Of a stretch of DNA of 64,000 bases, positions 10,990-21,868 are shown piece after piece (the stretch's first letter is position 1; each line of letters starts with the position of its first letter). A program made the position numbers and the translations under genes. The notes below the pieces were generated by a model. It was not told the DNA's origin. It searched no databases and saw only the letters and a program-made list of their open reading frames with translations. This stretch comes from Theocolax elegans (lineage: Eukaryota > Arthropoda > Insecta > Hymenoptera > Cerocephalidae): assembly GCA_026168455.1 (NCBI GenBank), contig CM047425.1:38952118-39016117 (forward strand). The letters are read 5' to 3'.

Positions 10990-11523
10990 TTATTTCCATA
11001 TGCGCTTAATATCGTCGGTATACGCATAATTTCTTTCATTCAGCTTTATTTTCGTTTTTATCTCTTGAATCTTTGGATTTGTTGATTCTGCTCTACTGGT
11101 TTCTGTATGTTGGTCGATTCCTTTAGTGCTTCGTTTACATAATACTTTCGTGCTCTCTTCAAATAGAATACTATTTTGTTTATTTACTCGCGCTGGAGTC
11201 AAGAAATTCCATTTACGTTGTTCTCGAGGTTGTAATTGCGATGTTATACATTCGTGTAGTCCGCCATTTAGGCGCGTTAGTACATATCCATTGCATTTAA
11301 CTTCTTGCTCGATAAGACAACTTTTGAAAGGAATTGGGAGTCCGCAACAAAAACATTTTAGATCAGTAAAAGTACAAATTAATTCGCGTATCGTTCGTGT
11401 AGCACCTAATGAAAACCGATTTTTTTCTATGTGTGATAATTTTGTCGTATAACAATAATGGCAGAGGTATGTATTATGGCAAAAATAGCAAAGTCGCTCC
11501 CAATTTCTTACTAAAACTGACAT
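10990..11523 (-). CDS. Cys-rich ORF of unknown function in the provirus-like block
   Basis: The 177-residue frame starts with an ATG at 11523. Its N-terminal half has paired Cys motifs: CYFC and CHYC near the start, then CFCC about 32 residues later, plus two further Cys. The C-terminal half is charged and Lys/Glu rich. The spacing suggests one or two zinc-binding folds. I do not recognise the family. Its neighbours on the same strand are a gag fragment upstream and an envelope downstream, so an accessory protein of a retrovirus-like element is possible, but it is the only undisturbed frame of the set and could be chance survival. Confidence 0.4.
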   Translation of the reverse strand: MSVLVRNWERLCYFCHNTYLCHYCYTTKLSHIEKNRFSLGATRTIRELICTFTDLKCFCCGLPIPFKSCLIEQEVKCNGYVLTRLNGGLHECITSQLQPREQRKWNFLTPARVNKQNSILFEESTKVLCKRSTKGIDQHTETSRAESTNPKIQEIKTKIKLNERNYAYTDDIKRIWK

Positions 11524-11529
11524 TTTTTT

Positions 11530-11950
11530 TTATTAATATAGTGTACTATTTAAACTTATAGAATATTCCTATACTGTCTAAATACAGGTATTATGTATAT
11601 ATATATATATATCTTTAATTCTTAATTAAAACTTTATATCGATCGGCAAACCACAAACAGTAGCAAGTAAATAAATAATGAACTATATAGATATATATAT
11701 ATATATATATATATTACGTTCCCCTTTTTTTACGTAATATTAATTTTTAGTCCTGAGATTAATTGAGTCTTTGTCCCTAAAGTACTTAGACAGATTTACT
11801 AATAATATTTCATTAGTATTTATCGCAAAAGGTTACTATAATCTTGCGTAGAAAAGAACTGGATGCGGCAGAATTGGCCTGTAGCATGAAAGGTTTCGAT
11901 TTTCCCATCGATCTACACCATCGTCCATTCCATTCTGTATGGATAAAAAA
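11530..11950. other. AT-rich stretch, no gene seen
   Basis: Contains two (TA)n microsatellites (about 11590-11611 and 11690-11714). No coding or repeat structure beyond that is evident. Confidence 0.6.
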
Positions 11951-11954
11951 AATC

Positions 11955-12370
11955 GATTATTTATTTTATGTATTTAAATTAATTACTGTGGAATAATCGA
12001 ACATCGTTTTCTAAACATTCTCAAGTCATCTAAATGATATTGAATGTTGCGCGCATGACGAATTGCATGGTCCAGATTTGTGTAGATTTCCGGTTTACAA
12101 ATGTATCTTTTGACTTCCGGTCGAAGCCCCTTTAAAAATGCCCTGATTGCTAGATTTGCGCGTTGTAGGCATGAATCGGTTATTTCCCTACATTATTCTT
12201 GTGCTATTTCTCCCAATGCTTTATAATTATGTAACATTCTTTCCATTCGTGCGCCGAATTGGAAAGTGCTTTCGTTTCGTTTTTGCGATGCCCATGTAAT
12301 TTGAATTCTCAAACTAATCAAAGCGCTCATAGCATTATATCTTTGTACTTCTGCTAATGTATATATTTTT
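11955..12370 (-). pseudogene. Second gag (capsid) fragment
   Basis: On minus, a frame with one internal stop reads a capsid-like helical region: QITWASQKRNESTFQFGARM, then ANLAIRAFLKGLRPEVKRY and LDHAIRHARNIQYHL. Motifs of the form 'FGARxE', 'FLKGLRPE' and 'LDEAIRxA' are typical of insect errantivirus Gag. It differs from the full gag at 18257-19945, so it belongs to another element or to a duplicated, diverged copy. It sits between the glycoprotein and the Cys-rich ORF. Confidence 0.55.
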
Positions 12371-12450
12371 TTTCCATTTTACAATTTTTTATTATATAAA
12401 TGACACCTTTTATTTTTTGTTTAATAAACCTGCAGTTGAAATAGCAAAAT

Positions 12451-14636
12451 TTACACGTTATCGAATTTGCGTTTTCTGCGTGGCGGTAGAGAAGATATAT
12501 CCGGTTCTATAAATATTTGCGGATATAGATTATTTTGAGCTCCGCAACTTACTATTTTACCCCCTCCTGACTCATTGACTCTTACCACAGTAGGTTGTGC
12601 CGTGTAGGTGCTAGGTTCGAGCGGGGCGAAAGGTACGTGCGAGTCCGAAAAATGTTCCGCTCGAGTGCCCGCTACTTTCGAAGGCGTAGCTTGTTCTTCC
12701 CTCTTTTTCCTTGCGTCACGCGTTGGTTTATCCCTTGCAACGTGCAGTAATAATTGAGTGACTGAATTCCAAATGGCTCCTATAATATTAAGTGACCACC
12801 CATATAAACTATACAAAGCATAACCATGTAAAATGGTATCAACTAAAAATTTTATTAAACGCCCTATCATAAAAATGCCTATAATAGCTGCGCTAAATGA
12901 TCCGAAAGTACATAATTGCCCCCAAATTTTCATCCAAGTGTTATTGGCTAATTCTGTCAACGCTTCTTCGTCGAATAATCGGGTAATAGACATACCATTT
13001 CTATCTACCTTTTTCCCGGCCATTCCTAATGCAATTGTGTTCAACATGGCTGGCCTTTCTACGGGAAACATAAGGTGTTGTCTTAGTGCTTGGATCTCCG
13101 CTTGGGTGTAAATTCCGCTTTTTGCAAGTTCGGTTGGCTCTGTGTAATTCCAGTTATGTTTAGTAGTTGGTTTTAAAATGTCTGGTTTTATTCCCTTAGT
13201 TGTTCCTCTTGGTAAAATAATAAACCAATCTTCCCCTAGTAAGAACATAGGAGGAATCAGAACACTGCAGGCAGCTTCGGTCCCATATTGTTTTAAAATA
13301 TGTGTCCTTGGCGTCAAAAAATAATCTTTGCCGTCTTTGGTTACCGGTAACTCTTGGTAACATTTTGTAGTTTCTCTTCGTTGTACGTCAATTTGTACGC
13401 ACTTCATTAAGTGCACAACTTCTCCGGCTATCAAGCCCATGTAACCACTTTTTTTCATGCTTTAATATGCAAAAACGTCAGGTGCTGTTACTGCAATGCT
13501 TAATGCATTTGATATAACTCTTCTTTCCAATTCGCATTTTTGCAAAATTAAATTTCGATATAATGTTTTTAATTGTCCTTTAATATGTTTTTCTACGTAA
13601 ACGAATTTAGAGTTTACGTATGCAAAAATGTCGAGATTTTCTATTGACGGGTTTCTTACGGCTTGGAAGGTTTCTGTTATTGGTCCTTCTAGAAAAATAA
13701 TTTTGGGTTCTCTGTTCTAATTAATTCATAAGAACACACCGGAATTTGTCCTAAAGTCGTGAAAGCAAAGGTTATCTCGCTCGATTCCATTACATACACC
13801 GGATGTTGCTCATTGCCTTGTTCTACAACTTTATTAACATAACCCGCGTATAATTCTGAGTATTTACTGCGTTCGCATGACTGTACTGGTAACCTATCCC
13901 AAAAGGCGTACCCTGCTTCTACGTCAATACAATCATCTTGATTAAACTTACAGCGCGTACCGGATCGTAAAATAACCTCGTTAGCATTTAAGTTTACCGG
14001 TGCCTAGTAATCCCTTAAAGTAATGGTAACATAGCCCGTGACTATAGCATCGTCAAAAATACCATGTGGATCCGCGTACATTCCTGCGTTATTACAATCT
14101 CCTGCTTGATCTACCTTCCCAACAAACGTCATTGGGTGGACAATCGATCCGTTCAGTTTTAAGTTACTTATTACTTCGTCTCGTAGTCGGTGTGCGCGGT
14201 ATACATGCATTCTATTACATTCTTCCCTAGAAATTTCATCAATAAACTGAACCTCCCCTCTGTTTTTGTCTTTTCTATGCGAAAACGCGTCGTAGTATGT
14301 TACCGATCTTTTTATTTCTACTTTACAAAGTTTTACATGAGTGCTTGAAAAATCATTTAATTGCAATAGTCGTACATAAATTTTTGTTGTATTTACTACC
14401 GGTTCAGGTATGTCGCATTCTCCTACGTGAATTAACGAAAATGTTGTTAAATTTGAGACGTGCAGCGAACAGTCGTACCCTATGATTGCGTTAATATAGA
14501 TTTTCCTTGGTATAATAGTTGTGTGGTTTTCTTTTGGTCTACAAATAGAGGGCAATATATCTATAAACAGTAAATAAAAAATTTCCAGACAATGTATTTT
14601 ATGATTATAATTAGTAATTAATATACTGTGATTCAA
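12451..14636 (-). pseudogene. Endogenised mononegavirus-type (chuvirus-like) glycoprotein, broken
   Basis: Three same-strand open segments (14636-14004, about 14003-13462, 13458-12451) read as one long surface protein. The first has a hydrophobic leader, an IGYDCSLH-type motif and evenly spaced Cys (GECDIP, KLCKVEI); the middle continues with SGTRC and further Cys; the last has two hydrophobic segments (about residues 185-235), a basic cytoplasmic region and an Arg/Lys C-terminus. The pattern is that of glycoproteins of chuviruses and relatives that are frequent as endogenous copies in insects. Breaks: stop at 14001-14003, a frameshift near 13716, and a stop just before 13458. No nucleoprotein or L gene is nearby. 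Flanking gag-pol on the same strand suggests capture as an envelope by a retroelement (inference). Family choice rests on motif memory; a rhabdo- or nyamivirus-related source is possible. Confidence 0.65.
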
Positions 14637-14639
14637 TAT

Positions 14640-15430
14640 TTAAATAAAGTAATGGGTTTTTAAATTAAACGATCCTTTCTTTGTCGTAGTTTTATTATAA
14701 GTTTTGCTTTAAAAAGTTCAATTTAACGCTGACTTATTCTAAAATGTTTTTATAATATTTTTAACGCTTTAACCTTATAAACATGTTCTTAAAATATTAT
14801 GTGCTGTATGAGACCTCAAATTCCCTTTAAACAATAGAATTAAACATTTATGTGATCGCATTCTAAAAAATAAATTTTCTGTCATAATTTGGAAGATTGA
14901 CCTTTCGTACTTTTTGGTACTTTGGAAATTTAACCTTTCGTAATATTGTTGTTTTGGAATAGTGACATTTGGAATTTTAATCATTTTGTAATTTTTATTA
15001 CTCTTTAATATACCGGATATGTTAGTTAATCTTTTTATTATTTTATTTCTGAAAGTTGCTTACTTATCTTTGAATTTATTTCTATACTTTATAATTTTGT
15101 TTCTGCGCACCTTTCTGAAAAGATTTCCTCTCATAAATAACATTTCTAATTTTTATATTAATAACAATTTTTATTAGATTATTTAAATTTCAATATATAA
15201 ATTTAAAAATAAATTTATTTTGCCAACATTATCCCCTGTAACATTAAGATTTGATATTTTTTCGTTCGTGCTTTACGGAAATTGACGTATTATTTATTTC
15301 GGACAATTTGCTTTCGTATATACGATTAATTCATTTTTAAGTATTCGAATATTTAGTATTTCAATACATTTATAGTTTGCATTTGATTTATTTGGAATAT
15401 TAACTTTTCTGTAAAATTTACTTTTGGATA
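14640..15430. other. AT-rich gap where RNase H and integrase would be expected
   Basis: Between the end of recognisable RT (about 15440) and the glycoprotein start there is no RNase H or integrase motif on minus. The sequence is AT-rich with short low-quality frames only. Confidence 0.5.
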
Positions 15431-15439
15431 ATAGAGACC

Positions 15440-16483
15440 GCTCCTTCTATAGTAGCCCGCTAAACCCAAAAATTGCTTGATATTTTTAGCATTTTGAGGG
15501 CGTGGAAATTTTCGTACAGCTTCAATTTTCCACGAATCTGGTTTAATTCCTTCTGCACTAATAACATGACCTAAATATGTAACTGTTTTTTTAAAAAATT
15601 CACATTTCTCTGGTTGTAATTTTAAAACCGCTTTTCGCAATCTAATAAATAAATTCTCTAATCTTTTAATATGCTCTTGTAGAGTCTCCGAATAACATAT
15701 ATCATCAATAAAGCAAAAAAGTTCTTTATTGATAAGTCCAGCTAGTGCAATTGAAAGTGCTCTTGAGAATGTAGCCGGCATTGTTCGTAGTCCAAAGCTT
15801 CCTCGGTTAAAATGGTACAAATCTCCGTTTGTAACAAACGCGGTTTTGTGAAGGTCTCGTTCGTCAATTTCTATTTAATGATACGAAGCCTTAAGATCAA
15901 AAGTTGAGAATTTTTTTGATCCGCCCAATTGGTCTATTATTTCAGTTATATTCGGTAGCGGAAATTGGTCGTCTAAGGTTTTCGCATTTAATTTGCGATA
16001 GTCGATCACCATTCTGTATTGCTTGCGTCCTTGTATTTCCTCTTTCTTAGGAACTAGAAAACAAGGGCTTGAGTACGATGAGGTAGATGGTTCAATAATG
16101 CCGTCTTTTAATAAGTCTTGCACTTGTCTTGCTATTTCTTCTTTATGTACCGGAGGTAATCGGTATTGTTTTGAAGTTATTGGTACATCATCCGTTGTTG
16201 GGATTGTTAGTTTTAAAATATGTGTTAATTTTTCACCCGGAAGGTAAAAGATGTCGCTATATTTCTCAATTAATTTTTCTATTTCTTCTCTTTCATCAGC
16301 AGCCAAATGGTCAAGTCGTAGTAATGATTTTACCTTTTTCGCTCTCCCTTTTGATATGACGCATGCTAAGCGATAAACTTTATGACTACCTTTTAGTTTC
16401 TTTCCGCCTTTTCCTTTTAAATTAATTCTTAATTTAAGTAAACCCTCCAATGTATCTTTAATAACATTTTTATGAGTTGTCAT
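15440..16483 (-). pseudogene. pol: Reverse transcriptase of the minus-strand provirus-like element
   Basis: Errantivirus/gypsy-type RT: KQYRLPPVHKEEIARQVQDL, YRMVIDYRKLN, FSTFDLKASYH, then an in-frame TAA at 15872-15874 where Gln is expected, then FGLRTMPATF, the active-site segment FIDDIC, and AVRKFPRPQNAKNIKQFLG. Homology ends at GLAGYYRR near 15445. It follows the gag, protease and linker on the same strand; the frame equals that of gag, one frame away from the protease/linker. The copy cannot make an active enzyme. Confidence 0.85.
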
Positions 16484-18256
16484 GATACTTTATTTCCATT
16501 AGTAGATTACTTATTAACATTTCCATGTCTTGGTTATTATTCCACAGAATTCCATTATTCATTAAACCTTCCTCTAGAATTTTTTGTAACATGCGTGTCG
16601 AAATTAACAACCTTTCTTCATCGAATTCGTTTGCGTCTACATTTTCATTTTGTGCTAATGCCTTTTTATTTTTTGTATTATTATTGAGACCTTCCATATC
16701 TTTTCTCTTTATCTCAAAATTAGAATATTTTTCATTACTTATTTCGTTCTCGTTTCTTGGATTTGGGTGCGCGCTTGATTTATTAGTTGCCTCATCACTT
16801 TCGAGTTCATTTAAGAGATTATTTTTTTTATTTGAGGAGTGCTTTTGCAATCTTTCTTTGTTAATTTCATGATTAAAGTATTCTTCATCGTTCTCCCTTA
16901 TTACTGGGTTCGATTTGGTATTTGTTTCTAATTTCTTATTGATTTTAATTTCTTGACTTGTCTCTTCGTTTTCTTGTTCGATTAATTTACATACATTAGG
17001 CTTACATACTGCCTTCATACGTAAGACTTGATTTAGGCTTGGAATTTCATTTAGACTTCGATATTGAGTTACCTTTGAACTCGATTTTAGATTTTGAATT
17101 TGATTTTGAATTTCATTTCAACTTGAATTTTGATTTAGAATTTGATTTTGAATTCCATTTGAACTTGAATTATGATTTTGATTTTGAATTTCATTTGAAC
17201 TTGAATTTTGATTTAGAATTTGATTTTGAATTTCATTTGAATTTGAATTTTGATTTAGAATTTGATTTTGAATTTCATTTGAATTTGAATTTTGATTTAG
17301 AATTTGATTTTGAATTTCATTTGAACTTGAATTTTGATTTAGAATTTGATATTGAATTTCATTTAAACTTGCATTTTGATTTAGATTTCGATTTTGAATT
17401 GGAATTTGATTTTGATTTCGCTTGGGATCTTGAATTTCCAATTTATTTTTACATTGAGATCGAATTTGAATATCTTTCTGATTTTTTAATTGATTTCGAC
17501 TACCCGGTGGGTCCTGACTTTGAGATTTAATTAGAATGGACTCTTGCTTACGCGATGGGCTTATATGTCCTCGAATTCGCGTCTCTTCTACAAGATATAC
17601 TTTCTCATTAATATGATCGACCTCTCGGGTCGACACCTCCCTTCGTTGAAAATTTTCATTAGCATAATTTGTTTTTCCTGTTTCCCCAAACGAATTCCTT
17701 TTAGGTGGTTTTATTACCTGTGTGATATGTTTTACGACTTCCTCACCCTCTCTTGCATTGACACTCATAGGGTTAGCGGAAATTCCCTTATGCGTTCCCG
17801 TTGTCTCGTTCAATATACTGTTACGTTTTTCTATGACATTAATCGTCGGGTCTTCATACCTTTCCTTTGTTTCGATCAATAATATGTTTTCTTCTACAAA
17901 AGGGATACAGACGTCTACAACTCTTAACATTCTTTTCGCATAATCAATTTTTGCACCTAATTGACAGAAAAAATCGTTTCCCAGTAAACCATCTTCGATT
18001 ATAGGCACGTTGTCATTTATTATATGGAATTCAATGTCAAACTTTGGAAAATTGATGTCAACTTTGCCTAAAGTGTAAATACTTTCTTCCGTGATTCCTT
18101 TTAATTCTAATATTTCATTTTTATTAATATTTTCGTCTTTTGGTATGTTTCGTAATTTTAGTAAATTGGGACCTGCTCCTGAATCTAAAATAAGAGTTAT
18201 TTCCTCGTTGCTTCTCGGATTTTTAAGTTTAATAATTGGCGACTTGCAATTTTTAC
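16470..18256 (-). pseudogene. Protease plus repetitive linker of the minus-strand element
   Basis: Directly after the gag stop, in the -1 frame, comes an aspartic protease: LILDSGAGPNLL (catalytic DSG) at about 18195, and GLLGNDFFCQLGAKI near 18000. A long hydrophilic linker then carries a 14-residue repeat and a Glu/Asn/Lys-rich region (17018-16470). A stop interrupts the frame at 17118-17120. The linker is not typical of gypsy pol and is probably inflated by repeat expansion. Confidence 0.7.
17090..17410 (-). repeat. 42-bp coding minisatellite in the protease-RT linker
   Basis: Roughly seven imperfect 42-bp units encode a 14-residue repeat (core NEIQNQILNQNS) on minus. The plus-strand open frame of Phe/Glu/Asn/Leu repeats across the same place is a shadow. 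Expansion in frame explains the oversized linker. Confidence 0.8.
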
Positions 18257-19945
18257 TTAATCGAACATATCTTTTGATGATGTGGGTTCCTGTTTTTTGT
18301 AACTCGGGCGCCTCGTGTACTCGGTCTCTCGTCTCGCGCCCTGTTGTCGGAGACCATTTTCGTTTTCCGATCGGTTCTCTCGATTTCGATTATTAAATTC
18401 CCTTTTTCTACATTCTTCTATAATATGGCCCTCCTTTTTGCAGTATCGGCATATCCTTTCTGTATTTGTATAATTTTGTTTTGGGAAGGTTGCATTTTGG
18501 CGACGAACATATTGATTTTCTTGCTGCTTAAATTCATTAGTCCGTTTTTCACCTGGCCATTGTTGCGGTCTGCGTGACTCTCGAGACTCCGCCCAGTCAT
18601 TCGTAGGCCGTCTTTCCCTGGCTTGGGGTTGTCTCATTTTTTCTAAATGCCAGCATTTCGGTGCCAGGTGGCCCTGTCTCCTGCAAAGTTGGCATTTATC
18701 GGTATATTTTGTCTCGGCAAAATGGATTCTTTGTATAGGATTTTTATTTTCTGTTATGACTTTAATTGTTTCATTTAACTCTTCGACTTCATAGCATGCA
18801 AAATCTCTTTCGATTTCTATAGCTTCTGCAGTAGCTTCATCCAATTTACACACTTGCCCCATTCGTGCTTTTATTACCCAATGTAAACCGCGAATAAAAA
18901 ATTTTACTAAATCATTTTCTAAAGATCGATTGAAATTATTAGTTAACCTTTTTTCTCTTCGAGCTGCTTCAGTTATTTCTTGGCCGATGGATCTAACCCT
19001 GTTTGAAAAAACTACGACACTTTCTTCCCTTTTCTGTTTTACATTAGCTAATTCACCGTGTAATTGATGATAAGATTTCGCAGATCCAAAAATACTATCA
19101 AAAAAATTTGCAATATCTTCAATCGATTCAAAACTTTTTTTGGCTGCACTCTTCAATGCTTCTCCATATAATCTCATTTTAATTAATTTCGCGAGGTCCG
19201 GTTCATATTGTTCATGTATTATGTTGCAAGCTTCCCTACATCCGTCAACAAATTGACTCAATGGAATATTTACTCCATTATATTTTGGAATTAATTCAAG
19301 TGCGTCTTTTATAGAAAGGGGCCTCACTTGTCCTAAGGTTGAGTTTGTTAAATACGAATTTAATCTTGGCAATCTCTCCGATACTAAATTAATATTATTA
19401 CAGTTATTTGGTAAAATTGGTGTGCTTGTAGTAAATCTGACATTATTATCCCGTTTAACAATTTCAGGTTTCATTTGTTCTTCTGAAGTTTTTGCATTTT
19501 GAATTGTTGTATTTTCTGCCGAAAAATAGGTTGTGTTATCGTCTGTTAGTTCGGGTTTAAAACCTATCCCATTTACTTCTACTTTTGTTTTTGCTTCTAA
19601 ATTTCCGATAATATAATCGATTATTAATTTTGGATTTACTCTTTTTTCTATAAAATCGCCTAAAGCTTCAATTAGATACTTATCTTCGCAAAATTCTATT
19701 ATATCTTTTTTGTCTACGAATTCCTTTAACAAGTCAATTATTATAGGTATATTTTTATCGAGACCTACCGCTTCATCTGACAAATGTATCCCGCTATCAT
19801 GCCTATCTTTAAAAAATTTTAATAAACTAGCTAAAGATTTGTCCGGATTTTCAACAGAAAAATCTGGATTTATTTTAAGCGCCTGCTTAAGCAAAATGGA
19901 AGCCGCGTCTTTATTTCGAGAATTCTCTTTTTCATTGGTACCCAT
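18257..19945 (-). CDS. gag: gag of the minus-strand provirus-like element
   Basis: I place the start at the ATG at 19945, about 50 bases after the primer-binding site; an in-frame TTG lies eight codons earlier. The protein of about 562 residues has an N-terminal helical region, a capsid region (IPLSQFVDGCREA, LIKMRLYGEALKSA, LANVKQKREESVVVFSNRV) and two CCHC knuckles, CQLCRRQGHLAPKC and CRYCKKEGHIIEEC, with an Arg/Gln-rich stretch between. It packages the element RNA. The whole frame is open, unlike its neighbours, so either it is the youngest part or it is under constraint. Protease follows in the -1 frame. Confidence 0.85.
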   Translation of the reverse strand: MGTNEKENSRNKDAASILLKQALKINPDFSVENPDKSLASLLKFFKDRHDSGIHLSDEAVGLDKNIPIIIDLLKEFVDKKDIIEFCEDKYLIEALGDFIEKRVNPKLIIDYIIGNLEAKTKVEVNGIGFKPELTDDNTTYFSAENTTIQNAKTSEEQMKPEIVKRDNNVRFTTSTPILPNNCNNINLVSERLPRLNSYLTNSTLGQVRPLSIKDALELIPKYNGVNIPLSQFVDGCREACNIIHEQYEPDLAKLIKMRLYGEALKSAAKKSFESIEDIANFFDSIFGSAKSYHQLHGELANVKQKREESVVVFSNRVRSIGQEITEAARREKRLTNNFNRSLENDLVKFFIRGLHWVIKARMGQVCKLDEATAEAIEIERDFACYEVEELNETIKVITENKNPIQRIHFAETKYTDKCQLCRRQGHLAPKCWHLEKMRQPQARERRPTNDWAESRESRRPQQWPGEKRTNEFKQQENQYVRRQNATFPKQNYTNTERICRYCKKEGHIIEECRKREFNNRNRENRSENENGLRQQGARRETEYTRRPSYKKQEPTSSKDMFD

Positions 19946-19995
19946 GATTTGTGCTAATAAGGAAGACAATTACTCTAATCCTTCTTTAATTTTTA

Positions 19996-20008
19996 GGACG
20001 AGCCCCCA
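19996..20008 (-). other. tRNA-Pro-type primer-binding site
   Basis: On minus the sequence is TGGGGGCTCGTCC, the first 13 bases of the classic tRNA-Pro primer site used by murine-leukaemia-type retroviruses, placed two bases after an LTR end in CGTAACA. Confidence 0.8.
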
Positions 20009-20010
20009 CT

Positions 20011-20650
20011 TGTTACGTCCTAGGCTAGACGTAACATATAAAAATTAAATGGACTGAATTTAAATTAAAAATAGAAGTTCCCCGTTTTAGTACGCGTATA
20101 GCGTCAAGGATGGGTGGCAATTCTCCTCGGTATAGCACAGGTCATAGACCCTTCCGAAATTTACGTGCATGGGTAAGCCCGAGGTGCAACAATGAGTGAA
20201 GGCGAGGAAAGGAAAACAACCAACCTTATCGGGCGGGAGATCTACGGTTGACCGGTGGCTGCAACTGCTAGGCTGTCTTTCTCGCTCTCGTTGATTCTCG
20301 ATGCAAAGACTCCCTTACAATAGAAATGCGGTATAGACTAATTGGGATTTTAAAAGGGAATAGGAAAATGACTGGTGTTTGAAGGTTTAAAGATACTGAA
20401 CAATGACTTTCGATTTTCTTGCTTTATTTCGCGTTAAGTTTTGGATACAAGATTTTACCTTACTTGAGGAAGGACTAAAGAGCAAGAGCCCACACCCCGG
20501 CGCGACATCCCTATTTATATCAAGGGTTTGGGGTGGAGTTTTGGTTCCTCTTGACCAATCAAATATTGTACATTTACGTAATTAATTTATTCTTTGTCAT
20601 GCATGTTCTAATTAAGTTATTGGCTAGAATTTTTCAAGGCGGTTCCTGTC
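20011..20650 (-). repeat. 5' LTR of the minus-strand element (outer end approximate)
   Basis: The inner end is fixed by the primer site and by a terminal hairpin, TGTTACGTC...GACGTAACA at 20011-20035. A TATA box lies about 500 bases upstream. No second copy occurs in the window, so the outer boundary (perhaps near the GTACA around 20660) is a guess. Confidence 0.6.
20511..20519 (-). promoter_or_regulatory. TATA box of the minus-strand LTR
   Basis: TATAAATAG on minus, followed by a GC-rich segment, is placed correctly to start transcripts towards gag. Confidence 0.5.
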
Positions 20651-20682
20651 TTTGACGAGTACATCCTACTTTGCGTATTTAA

Positions 20683-20755
20683 TGTGTGCGCACGTGTGTG
20701 CGTATGTGTGTGTGTGCATATGTGTGTGTGTATGTGTACGCGCATGTGTGTACGT
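20683..20755 (+). repeat. (TG)n microsatellite
   Basis: Interrupted TG/CA dinucleotide run. Confidence 0.9.
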
Positions 20756-20774
20756 TGCGTCTATCATGACGCCA

Positions 20775-21010
20775 CACAACAATATAACTGAAATATTTCA
20801 TGTAATATTTCGTGTAATATTCCATAAATATTGTATGCAATATTTCATGAAATATTGTTATAATATCAATACATGTTAAAACAAAAATAATCATTTGGAA
20901 TATTACTAAAATATTGCACAGACTTTCATCACAATATTTCATGTAACATTATCGAAACATTACAGTGTAATATTACGTGAAATATTTCAACAATGTTTGA
21001 GGAATATTCC
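20775..21010. repeat. AATATTTC-rich degenerate repeat tract
   Basis: Multiple imperfect copies of (G)AAATATTTCATGTAATATT in both orientations. The same vocabulary returns at 24590-24740 and 25260-25640. From 21030 to 21790 I see AT-rich sequence with only a 62-codon minus-strand frame (21240-21428) that I cannot identify. Confidence 0.6.
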
Positions 21011-21796
21011 TGGAGACTCGATTATATAATTTTTTTTTGTGTAATAGAATTTCGAAACGAAACGTAATTGACATCCGGCCTTGCACTCCACATAATATGA
21101 AATCTTACAAAAAAATATAACCTAAAATAATGCTAAACATATTGCAATAATATTATAAAATTTTTTAATTTCTTATTTTCTTAACTTTGCTCTAAATTGA
21201 ACAATTTAAACTTCTTTTTTTAACCATATCTACTTGAACTCAACTACCTTTCAGTTTTTGGATTGATTTCCTATCAATATTCGTTTTCGAGTCATAATAG
21301 CAATTAAAGTGAACGTAACTCTCATTGGAAATATTATTGTCAAAGGTCGAATCACTTTTGTAAAAGTGGCAATTGCCAAGTAATAACTTGGCTTTCTTCA
21401 TATTATTATATTCCAGAAGATATGCCAAGGTTAAGATATGATATATCCGTTTCCGAAGGTCAAGTACTTTCCTTGTGAGAAAATACCAATACTATTACAA
21501 AGGTAATAATAGTGTAACAATAATGTAACTAATAAAATATGTAATGTATATAGGCGAATATGATGGATATTAAAAGTTAACATATTAAATTTAATCCGAC
21601 AGCATGTATAGAATAACAGACTTAAAACATTTTATTTTTAAGCAGAATCTACTTATTAAGATATATTGTACGTACGTAAAAATATAAATTATTGCAAACA
21701 TATTGTCAATAGTTACTATCTTACAATTTTTAAACTGTTGCCAATATGTTTGCCATAGCTTATAAATTAAAAGAAAAAATTAAAAAGAAATATTTG

Positions 21797-21868
21797 CTGT
21801 CTGTGGTCTCGAACCTTCAATCTTAAGATTCGAACGCTGACTCTTTACCACTATGAGCTATTTTGCTA
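21797..21868 (-). other. tRNA-like module
   Basis: On minus there is AGCTCATAGTGGTAAAGAG (box A-like) and GGTTCGAGACC (box B-like) at tRNA spacing. It is probably a pol III promoter module of a repeat; cloverleaf pairing is not good enough to call a gene. Confidence 0.45.

Noticed and set aside
10990..11523. Papillomavirus E6-like protein
   Set aside because: CxxC spacing is only loosely similar and nothing else supports it.
17039..17530. 163-codon plus-strand frame rich in Phe/Glu/Asp/Leu
   Set aside because: Antisense shadow of the 42-bp repeat in the minus-strand protease-linker.
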